From assembly GCA_044867645.1 (NCBI GenBank), contig JBIOVI010000063.1, positions 1-64,000 on the forward strand: 64,000 nt of DNA, written 5' to 3'. The notes under the pieces are model-generated. The model saw nothing but the letters and a program-made list of their open reading frames with translations. It was not told the DNA's origin and searched no databases. Position numbers and translations under genes: made by a program. The DNA is from VRUE01 sp044867645. Lineage in GTDB: Bacteria; Actinomycetota; Thermoleophilia; Solirubrobacterales; 70-9. Shown one piece after another: positions 1-6,482 of the stretch. Every line of letters starts with the position of its first letter. Position 1 is the first letter of the stretch.

Positions 1-1
1 T

Positions 2-601
2 ATAGGTGCTCAAGTCCCGGCACGTCCCCCGGAGCGGGTGTGGGACTGGCGCGCGGGGCTCGATGACCTCTCGGCCAACCTGACCCTTCGCTCGACCAGC
101 TTCCGCCACGCGCTTCGCTTCGGCGCCGCCCTCGCGGCCGGGGTCGCCGCCTACTGGCTGCTGGGGATGCACGAGCACGGCTTCTGGATCCCCCTCACGA
201 TCCTCTTCGTCCTCCGTCCCGAGGAGGAGGAGACCTTTCATCGGTTGATCCTGCGGGCGGTCGGCACCGCCGCCGGCCTGGCGATCGCGACTGTGCTCTC
301 GGAGTGGCTGCAGGGCGACGGCGTCGCCCTCGCGCTGGCACTCACCGTGGCGACGGCCTTCGCCTATGGCCTGCTCACCGTCCAGTACGCGCTGTTCACC
401 GCGGCGATCACGACCTATGCGGTCCTGCTCGCCGACACGCTGGGCGAGCCTGCCTTCGAAGCGGCAGCCCAGCGCGCCGGGGCGACTGCGATCGGCATCG
501 CCATCGCCGGCGCCGCCTTCCTGCTCTGGTCGAACCCGGGGGAAGGGGGGAGTGGGCAGGAAAAGCCCCGCGTCGCCCCGCCGGAGGCGGCGGCCCGGTA
601 G
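2..601 (+). CDS. FUSC-family membrane transporter, C-terminal part (5' end outside window)
   Basis: The reading frame is open to the left edge, so the true start lies upstream; GTG at 38 is possible but unlikely as the native start. The visible part begins with a cytoplasmic 'LDDLSANLTLRS' stretch and then has about five hydrophobic helices, including 'GFWIPLTILFVLRPE', the hallmark of the second membrane half of FUSC/aromatic-acid exporter proteins. These are inner-membrane proteins with a duplicated layout, linked to efflux of aromatic acids or similar compounds. The substrate cannot be told from sequence. A Pro/Ala-rich cytoplasmic tail follows the last helix. It ends 59 bases before the thiolase gene. 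Confidence 0.7.
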   Translation: MGAQVPARPPERVWDWRAGLDDLSANLTLRSTSFRHALRFGAALAAGVAAYWLLGMHEHGFWIPLTILFVLRPEEEETFHRLILRAVGTAAGLAIATVLSEWLQGDGVALALALTVATAFAYGLLTVQYALFTAAITTYAVLLADTLGEPAFEAAAQRAGATAIGIAIAGAAFLLWSNPGEGGSGQEKPRVAPPEAAAR

Positions 602-660
602 ATTCCTGGCCAGGCAGCCAAACGCCGCGCCAGACACGCGGGAGACCACAGGAGCAAACT

Positions 661-1854
661 TTGAGCAACCGCACGTACGTGATCGGGGTCGGGATGACGA
701 AGTTCGAGAAGCCCGGCACCAAGGAGGGCGACTACCCGGACTGGGCCAAGGAGGCGGGGGAGAAGGCGCTCGCCGATGCCGGCATTCCCTACGAGGACGT
801 CCAGCAGGCCTACGCCGGCTACTGCTACGGCGACTCGACCTACGGCCAGCGAGCGCTTTACCAGCTCGGCCTGACCGGGATCCCGGTGGTCAACGTCAAC
901 AACAACTGCTCGACCGGCTCCTCGGCGCTGTTCCTCGCCCGACAGGCGGTCAAGGGCGGCCTCGTCGACTGCGCGCTGGCGCTCGGCTTCGAGAAGATGG
1001 AGCCGGGCTCGCTCGGCGTCAAGTACACCGACCGCACCAACGCGCTCGACAAGCACGCGATGCGGATGTTCGAGATCCGCGACCCCGAGCAGTCGCCGCC
1101 CGCCCCGCAGATGTTCGGCAACGCCGGTCGCGACCACATGGAGAAGTACGGCTCCAACCCCGACCACTACGCCTGGATCGGCTGGAAGAACCACAAGCAC
1201 TCGGTCAACAACCCGTACGCCCAGTTCCAGGACGAGTACACGATCGAGGACATCAAGGCGGCGAAGATGATCCACGATCCGCTGACCAAGCTGCAGTGCT
1301 CGCCGACTTCCGACGGCTCGGCCTGCGCGATCGTCGCCTCCGAGCGCTACGTCGAAGAGCATGGCCTCGGCGGCCAGGCGATCGAGATCGCCGGCCAGTC
1401 GATGGTCACCGACCTCTCCTCGACCTTCGCCGAGGACACCGACTGCATGAAGATCGTCGGCTCCGACATGTCGAAGCAGGCGGCTGAGGAGGCGTACGCC
1501 GAGGCCGGCGTCGCGGCCGAGGAAGTCGACGTCTGCGAGCTGCACGACTGCTTCAGCGCCAACGAGCTCATCACCTACGAAGCGCTCGGCTTCGCGGCCG
1601 AGGGCGAGGGCCACAAGCTGGTCGAGGAAGAGGCCACCACCTACGGCGGCAAGGTCGTCGTCAACCCGTCCGGCGGGCTGATCTCCAAGGGCCACCCGCT
1701 CGGCGCGACCGGCCTGGCGCAGTGCTCGGAACTGACCTGGCAGCTGCGCGGCGAAGCCGACAAGCGGCAGGTCGAGGGCGCCAAGACCGCCCTGCAGCAC
1801 AACATCGGCCTCGGCGGCGCCGCCGTGGTCACCGTCTACAAGCCGGCGGCCTAG
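661..1854 (+). CDS. Thiolase-fold lipid-transfer protein / acetyl-CoA acyltransferase (SCP-x type)
   Basis: A 397-residue cytoplasmic thiolase-family protein. The TTG start at 661 follows an AGGAG at about 650. Family marks are the nucleophile-type cysteine in 'NVNNNCSTGSSAL' (about residue 81), 'LHDCFSANELITYEALG', and the C-terminal 'GGLISKGHPLGATG' block with its histidine. This arrangement matches the lipid-transfer/SCP2-thiolase subgroup seen in actinobacterial fatty-acid and sterol breakdown, rather than classical FadA. The family cleaves 3-oxoacyl-CoA thiolytically; the substrate is not visible. The next gene is a short-chain dehydrogenase only 23 bases away, which suggests a two-gene acyl-CoA or steroid-type pathway unit. 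Confidence 0.88.
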   Translation: MSNRTYVIGVGMTKFEKPGTKEGDYPDWAKEAGEKALADAGIPYEDVQQAYAGYCYGDSTYGQRALYQLGLTGIPVVNVNNNCSTGSSALFLARQAVKGGLVDCALALGFEKMEPGSLGVKYTDRTNALDKHAMRMFEIRDPEQSPPAPQMFGNAGRDHMEKYGSNPDHYAWIGWKNHKHSVNNPYAQFQDEYTIEDIKAAKMIHDPLTKLQCSPTSDGSACAIVASERYVEEHGLGGQAIEIAGQSMVTDLSSTFAEDTDCMKIVGSDMSKQAAEEAYAEAGVAAEEVDVCELHDCFSANELITYEALGFAAEGEGHKLVEEEATTYGGKVVVNPSGGLISKGHPLGATGLAQCSELTWQLRGEADKRQVEGAKTALQHNIGLGGAAVVTVYKPAA

Positions 1855-1877
1855 GGGTCGCTGGAGAGGAGGGCACG

Positions 1878-2765
1878 ATGGCGAAGGAGAGACGCTCACT
1901 CAGCGGCAAGGTCGTGGCGATCACCGGGGGCGCCCGGGGGATCGGCAGGACGACCGCGCAGGCTCTCGTCCGCAAGGGCTGTCGGGTAGCGCTCGGCGAC
2001 CTCGACCTCGAGCAGGCCGAGCAGGCGGCTGCCGAGCTGGGCGGCGGCACGGTCGCGATCCAGCTCAACGTCACCGACCGCGACTCCTTCGCCGCTTTCC
2101 TCGACGAGGCCGAGCGACAGTTGGGACCGCTCGACGTGCTGATGAACAACGCCGGGATCATGCCGGTGACGCCGTTCGAGCAGGAGAGCGACGACTCGAT
2201 CCGCCGCCAGCTCGACATCAACGTCTACGGCGTGATGGTCGGCACCCAGCTCGCGGTGCGCCGGATGAAAGCGAGAGGGCGCGGCCACATCGTCAACATC
2301 GCCTCCTCCGCCGGCAAAGCGGGCGTGCCGGGGATCGCCACCTACGCGGCGACCAAGCACGCGGTCGTGGGGCTCACCGAGGCGGTGCGCGCCGAGTGCC
2401 GCGGCAGCGGCGTCGAGCTCTCCTACGTCATGCCGATCACCGTCAATACGCAGCTGATCGAAGGTCTTGCCGACAAGCGCGGCATCAAGCGGGTCGAGCC
2501 CGAGGACGTCGCCAAGGAGATCGTCGATGCGCTCGAGCTGGGCAAGGTCGACGTCTACGTGCCCCGCGAGCTGAGGGCCTCGGTCGTCCTCGGCACGCTG
2601 CTGCCGCGCCGCGCGCGCGAGGCGGTCGCCCGCTTCATGGGCGTCACCGAGGTGATGACCGAGGTCGACCCAACCGCTCGCCGCGCCTACGAGGAGCGGA
2701 TCTCGCACAACGATCCGGGCGTCGAGGCCGAGGCCACCGAGGCCGAGAAGCAGAAGGCCGCCTAG
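1878..2765 (+). CDS. Short-chain dehydrogenase/reductase (SDR)
   Basis: A classical SDR of 295 residues, started at ATG 1878 because a GGAGAGGAGGG purine tract lies just upstream. The N-terminal Rossmann motif 'TGGARGIG' binds NAD(P); 'NNAG' and the Ser/Tyr/Lys active site ('ASSAG..', 'YAATKHA') are present. The family interconverts alcohols and ketones. The C-terminal extension beyond about residue 250, rich in Arg and Glu, is longer than in minimal SDRs and is typical of lipid-associated actinobacterial members. It probably works with the upstream thiolase; the substrate is unknown. Confidence 0.88.
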   Translation: MAKERRSLSGKVVAITGGARGIGRTTAQALVRKGCRVALGDLDLEQAEQAAAELGGGTVAIQLNVTDRDSFAAFLDEAERQLGPLDVLMNNAGIMPVTPFEQESDDSIRRQLDINVYGVMVGTQLAVRRMKARGRGHIVNIASSAGKAGVPGIATYAATKHAVVGLTEAVRAECRGSGVELSYVMPITVNTQLIEGLADKRGIKRVEPEDVAKEIVDALELGKVDVYVPRELRASVVLGTLLPRRAREAVARFMGVTEVMTEVDPTARRAYEERISHNDPGVEAEATEAEKQKAA

Positions 2766-2776
2766 GGGCGGATCGA

Positions 2777-3598
2777 CTAGGCGGCTTCGTCCTCGCCAGC
2801 CCTGCCCCTGAGGATCGCCTGGGTCGGCGATTCCCAGGGCGCAGGCTCAACCAGGCTGACCCGAGACACCCGGCGGCGCACCGCGCGTGGAAGCCAGACC
2901 CGGTAGGTGACCGCGCGGAGCATCCGTGCCCGGCGTGATGGCAGGGGTGGCTCGAGCAGCATGCGCCGCGCTGCGCGGGGAAGCTGCACGGCGATTTGCA
3001 CAGGCGCCACCGTGCTCTCAGCGGAAAACGAGGCGAGGAATCTGCGGACGGCGTCGTTTGGATCGCTGTCCGCCGCGAGCCACTCAACGTGTCCCTTCTC
3101 TTGAATCTCGTGGCCGATGCGGCCGAGAACGCCAACCTGTTCGGCCATACGCTCGAGTTGGGCCCGGCGACTCGGATCGGGCGTCTGATCAAATCCGCCG
3201 CACCAGACGCCTCGAACCAGACGGCCGAGGATCATCGCCCCGTTCGAGCCGTACTCATCTCCGGCCGCCTGATAGGTGACAAGCAGTTCGCGCCCGTCGA
3301 CCAGGCGGCCTTCCAGCGTCCAGCGCAGCTGACCGCGCCGTGGGTACACACACTCCATCGTTCCTCTCACCCGGTTTCCCTGGCGGCGAAGTCGGATGAG
3401 GCCGATGAAGTAGGGAGCGCACCACCCTGCATCGTCAGACCTGTAGGCCACGCACCAGAACCAGCGACCGAGAGGAGTACGCTGGGCCTGGAGGCCGTCG
3501 AGCAATCGTACGAGCGCCTCGCGCGCCAGAACTCCGATCAGGGTAAGCGCAAGCGCCACCCCCAATTCGGGGACTGAAAGACCCGCTAGAACTGCCAT
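2777..3598 (-). CDS. Unrecognised membrane-anchored protein
   Basis: A 273-residue protein of unknown function. ATG 3598 was chosen over the upstream TTG at 3637 because GGAGGTGG precedes it at good spacing. It has one N-terminal hydrophobic helix ('VPELGVALALTLIGVLA', about residues 7-25), then a Trp/Cys/Tyr-rich, probably beta-rich domain of about 120 residues ('FWCVAYRSDDAGWCAPYFIGL'), and a basic Arg/Pro-rich C-terminal part. It converges with the SDR gene, ending 11 bases from its stop. No catalytic motif was recognised. It stands alone on its strand next to the prophage, so a recent acquisition is possible but not shown. Confidence 0.55.
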   Translation of the reverse strand: MAVLAGLSVPELGVALALTLIGVLAREALVRLLDGLQAQRTPLGRWFWCVAYRSDDAGWCAPYFIGLIRLRRQGNRVRGTMECVYPRRGQLRWTLEGRLVDGRELLVTYQAAGDEYGSNGAMILGRLVRGVWCGGFDQTPDPSRRAQLERMAEQVGVLGRIGHEIQEKGHVEWLAADSDPNDAVRRFLASFSAESTVAPVQIAVQLPRAARRMLLEPPLPSRRARMLRAVTYRVWLPRAVRRRVSRVSLVEPAPWESPTQAILRGRAGEDEAA

Positions 3599-3922
3599 GC
3601 GTCGCCACCTCCACCGACCGAGCCTTGGGCGCGCCAATGAGGCAGCGAGAACTCGCCGGGGTCGTCTGCTATAAGTCCCCTCCAGCCGGGATCCATTTAG
3701 TCTTTCCCTTTCTTGTTGAGGCTTGGATTTCGACTAGCGCGAGCCCCGCTGAACCCGGGGCTTGTGCGCTTCCGGGACTCACTTTCCGCTTCCCCCAAAA
3801 GGGAGAGGTGAACGCGACGTAACTGTCTGGTTACAGACCAGTTACAGGCGGAAGCAGTGCTGTTCCCAAACAAGTAGGAACGTTCTCTTCAAAGCACCCC
3901 GAATTGGCGTTAAATTCCCAAC
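3599..3922. promoter_or_regulatory. Intergenic control region with 27-base palindrome (3819-3845)
   Basis: This 324-base stretch separates the divergent unknown gene and the methyltransferase and is visibly more A/T-rich than the genes. At 3819-3845 lies a near-perfect inverted repeat: GTAACT-GTCTG, a GTTA centre, and CAGAC-C-AGTTAC. Its position about 80 bases before the methyltransferase start suits a dimeric regulator site or an mRNA hairpin. No convincing -35/-10 pair was identified. Nothing else coding was seen here. Confidence 0.4.
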
Positions 3923-4564
3923 GTGGGCCGGATCTACGACGCGACCTGGGGGAGGGTCTTCTCGGCCCTCTACGACAGCATGCTGCGCGGCACCGAGGAG
4001 GCGGGGCTGCGCGACCGGCGCCGCGAGGTCCTCTCCGCGGCGCGCGGTCGCACGATCGAGATCGGCGCCGGAACCGGGGCGAATCTCGGCCTCTATCCGG
4101 CGGCGGTCAGCGAGCTGGTCCTCGCCGAGCCCGACCCCCATATGCTCAAGAAGCTTCGTATGAAAGTGGGGGAAGGCGGGGTGGACGCCGAGGTCGTGGC
4201 GGCACCGGCACAGAGCCTGCCCTTTGCCGACTCGAGCTTCGACACGGCCGTCTTCACCCTGGTCCTCTGCACGGTTTCCGATCCCGCCGCCGCGCTCGCC
4301 GAGGCGGCGAGGGTCCTGCGGCCCGGCGGCAAGCTGCTCTTCGTCGAGCACGTCCGCGCCGAGAACGCCGACCTCGCCCGCTGGCAGGACCGGCTCGAGC
4401 GGCCATGGCGCTTCATCGGCGACGGTTGCCACTGCAACCGCGACACCGTGGCGACGATCGAAGCGTCACCGCTGACGGTCGAGCGGGTCGACAAGGGCCA
4501 GCTGCCGAAGTCGCCGCCGCTGGTGCGGCCCCTGGTCTGGGGCAGCGCGACGCTGGCCGCTTGA
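3923..4564 (+). CDS. Class I SAM-dependent methyltransferase (UbiE-like)
   Basis: A 213-residue soluble methyltransferase starting at GTG 3923. The SAM-binding motif I is 'IEIGAGTGANL' (about residues 45-55), followed by an acidic residue after strand 2 ('LAEPDPHM'), 'LPFADSSFD' and 'EAARVLRPGGKLLFVEH', the usual order of a UbiE/Methyltransf_11 protein. The C-terminal 'WRFIGDGCHCNRDT' segment is common in a small-molecule methyltransferase subgroup. The substrate is not evident. It is the last chromosomal gene before the left prophage junction, 41 bases away. Confidence 0.85.
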   Translation: MGRIYDATWGRVFSALYDSMLRGTEEAGLRDRRREVLSAARGRTIEIGAGTGANLGLYPAAVSELVLAEPDPHMLKKLRMKVGEGGVDAEVVAAPAQSLPFADSSFDTAVFTLVLCTVSDPAAALAEAARVLRPGGKLLFVEHVRAENADLARWQDRLERPWRFIGDGCHCNRDTVATIEASPLTVERVDKGQLPKSPPLVRPLVWGSATLAA

Positions 4565-4605
4565 GCTTCGGCAAGCCGTGCGCAGGGTCAGCCGCTCGCC
4601 GATCT

Positions 4606-4634
4606 AACGCACGATAATGGCGGTTCTCCGCTTG
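4606..4634 (+). other. attL: left prophage junction, half dif site
   Basis: The XerC-type arm ACGCACGATAA (4607-4617) and centre TGGCGG (4618-4623) are identical to the right junction. The following 11 bases begin TTCTCC and do not match the XerD arm. So the left arm is chromosomal and the degenerate right arm comes from the phage attP. This is what integration of a phage with a half-dif attP into a complete dif would leave. Confidence 0.85.
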
Positions 4635-4663
4635 TTGCGTCCGGATGGTTTGCAAGGTTCGCC

Positions 4664-4731
4664 GCGTGAATCAGACCATCTGGCAAGGGCGGGGTTTCCA
4701 GGGGTTTTTTGAGGCATCCGTCGCCCTTGCC
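4664..4731. repeat. Left-end 14-base direct repeat copy and 10-bp inverted repeat
   Basis: GCGTGAATCAGACC at 4664-4677 recurs exactly at 12511-12524, so in the excised circle two direct copies flank attP about 200 bases apart. Beside it GGCAAGGGCG (4682-4691) and CGCCCTTGCC (4722-4731) form a perfect 10-bp inverted repeat around a 30-base loop. Candidate roles are a packaging hairpin, replication origin element or leader structure of the first phage gene; sequence alone does not decide. Confidence 0.6.
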
Positions 4732-4750
4732 AAGACTTTAGGAGGCGGCT

Positions 4751-5080
4751 ATGCGCGCGTCTTTTCCGACGCAATTCGACGGGGTCATCCTCGGCAAAAG
4801 TAGGGAGGCGGGGTCTTTCGACACTCCCGACGGCGAGGTCAAGTTCGGGGATGCTTACGAGCTGTCGTTCGAGAGTAGTGATGGGCTCACCCAAACTTGC
4901 CGAGTTGGCCTTAAGCAGCTCGATGAGGCCTCCGACTTCGATGTCCAGAAGGCCGGCCCGTTCAGGGCTGTTCGGGTTGTCGGCGACGTTCAGGTCAGTG
5001 ACAAAGGGGGGTACCTCCGGCTCACGTCAGTGAGGCTGCACCCGTCTTCTGACCCGGCCAACGCTGGCAAAAAAACCTGA
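4751..5080 (+). CDS. Small phage protein, possible ssDNA-binding protein (pV-like)
   Basis: A 109-residue protein with a good AGGAGG (4740-4745) just before ATG 4751. It is soluble, beta-strand-rich in appearance ('DAYELSFES', 'FRAVRVVGDVQVS', 'GGYLRLTSVRL'), with a charged C-terminal tail and no membrane segment. It is the first gene after attL and precedes the structural genes, the usual place of the single-stranded-DNA-binding protein in filamentous phages. The function is inferred from position, size and fold impression; no diagnostic motif was seen. Confidence 0.5.
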   Translation: MRASFPTQFDGVILGKSREAGSFDTPDGEVKFGDAYELSFESSDGLTQTCRVGLKQLDEASDFDVQKAGPFRAVRVVGDVQVSDKGGYLRLTSVRLHPSSDPANAGKKT

Positions 5081-5098
5081 TCGGGGTGGGCTTCCGAC

Positions 5099-5716
5099 AT
5101 GGAGCAGCGCCCGGCGATTCGTCGTCGTCTCCTCCTCGTTGGCTTCTTGCTCTCGCTTGGCGTCTATGCGCTGGTGGGGCTGGCGGTCTTCGCAGGTCGG
5201 GCTCTGGCTGACGAACCGCCTGTCTATACGCCACCCGCCGAAATCGCCTCGGAGCCACCGGCTCCAGAAGGCCAGCCGTCGTGTCCCGACCTCGAACTCG
5301 AAGCCTTCGAAGGGGAAGACGCGGCGGCCGGCGAAGTGCGGCTGTTGCGAGGAGAGTCGGCTGAGGCGTGCGCTGCAATCTCGGCCCGACTTGACCGCAT
5401 CCGGGAACGCCTCTGGTGGATGGTGGCAGAGGCACTGGTCGCCGGGGGCAGGGCCGAGCTCAGCCATGAGCTTCTCGAGCAGATCGGGGAATCTGTCGGC
5501 GAACCGACCTGTCCGATGCCTTGCCCGGTGTTGATCGACGGCGACTCTCCGGTCGAAGTCCAGGATTCCTCTTCGCAGGAGTACAACGACGAATTGGTCA
5601 GCGCGGTCGATGCCTCCGGAGAAGCGAGCAAGGCGGCGCTCTGGTTTATCGCGGGGCTCCTGGTGGCCGGCGTCATCGCCTACATGATCATCAGGGCGGT
5701 GCGCGATGGGACGTGA
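5099..5716 (+). CDS. Phage minor structural protein candidate with two membrane segments
   Basis: 205 residues. An N-terminal hydrophobic segment (about residues 10-33, 'LLLVGFLLSLGVYALVGLAVF') is followed by an acidic, Pro-rich extracellular part containing four cysteines (including 'CPMPCP') and a second membrane segment near the C-terminus ('LWFIAGLLVAGVIAYMII') with a short basic tail. This topology (exported domain anchored at the C-terminus) resembles minor coat proteins that sit in the membrane before virion assembly. No recognised family. The ribosome-binding site is weak. The gene ends where the next small frames begin. Confidence 0.55.
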   Translation: MEQRPAIRRRLLLVGFLLSLGVYALVGLAVFAGRALADEPPVYTPPAEIASEPPAPEGQPSCPDLELEAFEGEDAAAGEVRLLRGESAEACAAISARLDRIRERLWWMVAEALVAGGRAELSHELLEQIGESVGEPTCPMPCPVLIDGDSPVEVQDSSSQEYNDELVSAVDASGEASKAALWFIAGLLVAGVIAYMIIRAVRDGT

Positions 5717-5822
5717 TGCGCAGTTCGGCATCGTCATCCGGCGGCGGTCGTTCTTCTGCGTCTCGCGCCCGGCATGGGTCGCCTGTTCACGTGCAGGTGT
5801 TGTGCTCAGGTGGTGGCGCTGA
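5706..5822 (+). CDS. Possible 38-residue phage peptide
   Basis: A short frame, ATG 5706 to TGA 5820-5822, overlapping the end of the preceding gene and sharing its stop with the next start (TGATG). The peptide is basic and aromatic ('MGRDAQFGIVIRRRSFF', C-terminal 'RWWR') and not clearly membrane-spanning. The overlap arrangement is like the certain small genes at 8334-8584. The weak Shine-Dalgarno keeps confidence low; it may only be leader sequence for the next gene. Confidence 0.28.
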   Translation: MGRDAQFGIVIRRRSFFCVSRPAWVACSRAGVVLRWWR

Positions 5823-6202
5823 TGGCGATCGCTCTCGCGGTGTTCGTCTACCTGGTGGTCCGGATCAGTTGGTGGCTCACGGGATTCGTCTTCCGAGGGG
5901 CGCAGCCCCGATCAGCGCGGTGGTCGCTCCAGCGCCCGTTGTTAGGGCGCTGGTCGCCCTCATCTGTAAGGAGGCTGCGCGGCCTCGCTAACCACGGTCC
6001 GGATGCAGTACTTCCTCGCACCGCCACGACCTCTACACGACCTACCCGCTCGATGTTGGTCGGGTCGGGGGCGATCTCCCCGGCCCCTGATTTGGGGGCG
6101 TTCACCGCGGGCTTGGAAGTCATGGTCTTCACCGCACTATTCACGGTCAGCGCGTTGCTGGTGCTGATGTGGATCATAAAAATGATGAGGGGCAGTGAGT
6201 AA
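5822..6202 (+). CDS. Phage membrane protein with coat-like C-terminus
   Basis: 126 residues from ATG 5822, which has AGGTGG upstream and is coupled to the preceding stop; an in-frame ATG at 5774 lacks a ribosome-binding site. One hydrophobic segment lies at the N-terminus and a second near the end. The last 49 residues, from the internal ATG at 6053, look like a filamentous coat subunit: a short acidic amphipathic part ('APDLGAFTAGLEV'), a hydrophobic helix ('VFTALFTVSALLVLMWII') and a basic end. A 9-bp perfect hairpin (5929-5953) lies inside. It may be a minor coat protein or a second coat paralogue. Confidence 0.5.
   Translation: MAIALAVFVYLVVRISWWLTGFVFRGAQPRSARWSLQRPLLGRWSPSSVRRLRGLANHGPDAVLPRTATTSTRPTRSMLVGSGAISPAPDLGAFTAGLEVMVFTALFTVSALLVLMWIIKMMRGSE
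5929..5953. repeat. Perfect 9-bp hairpin inside the 5822-6202 reading frame
   Basis: CCAGCGCCC, a GTTGTTA loop, then GGGCGCTGG. No T-run follows, so it is not a classical terminator. It lies shortly before an AAGGAGG tract at about 5969 and could shape mRNA for the coat genes or separate two translation units. Confidence 0.5.
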
Positions 6203-6239
6203 GCGGTGCGGGCCTCTCGACACAGAAAGGAGGTGCAAC

Positions 6240-6482
6240 ATGAAGATCATCAAGTCCTTGGGGGGCAAGCTGTCCCTCGCACTCGGCGTCTGCATGCTGA
6301 CTGCGCTGGCCCTGGCCAGTTCGGCATCGGCGGCGCTGACGGTGGACGCGAAAGATTTCACCGAACCGGTGGAAACGCAGCTCGGCACGGCGGTCCCGAT
6401 TGTCGTCGGGTTCCTGGCTGCGGTCTTCGTGGTCGGCTTCGTGATCCGATGGATCATCAAGCGGGCTCGTTCCGCCACCTGA
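6240..6482 (+). CDS. Major coat protein precursor (pVIII-like)
   Basis: An 80-residue precursor. ATG 6240 follows AAAGGAGGT (6226-6234), an almost perfect Shine-Dalgarno and the strongest in the prophage, as expected for a coat protein made in thousands of copies. Residues 1-31 form a signal peptide (basic start, hydrophobic core, 'ASSASA' before the cleavage site). The mature chain of about 49 residues has an acidic amphipathic start ('LTVDAKDFTEPVE'), a hydrophobic helix ('AVPIVVGFLAAVFVVGFVI') and a basic end ('RWIIKRARSAT'), which is the three-part layout of filamentous phage coat proteins (M13 pVIII: 23 + 50 residues). In virions the basic end would face the DNA. Confidence 0.88.
   Translation: MKIIKSLGGKLSLALGVCMLTALALASSASAALTVDAKDFTEPVETQLGTAVPIVVGFLAAVFVVGFVIRWIIKRARSAT

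Noticed and set aside
6..26. Similarity of the window start to the 30679-30726 inverted repeat
   Set aside because: Fourteen exact matches between two spots in 64 kb can arise by chance, and the first copy lies in coding sequence without its partner arm.
415..1899. Long minus-strand reading frame opposite the thiolase gene
   Set aside because: The plus-strand thiolase has full family motifs, a ribosome-binding site and neighbours. The minus frame is a by-product of GC-rich codon use with no recognisable domain.
2996..3577. Plus-strand frame opposite the unknown membrane gene
   Set aside because: The minus-strand frame has a clear Shine-Dalgarno and a membrane helix; the plus frame has neither.
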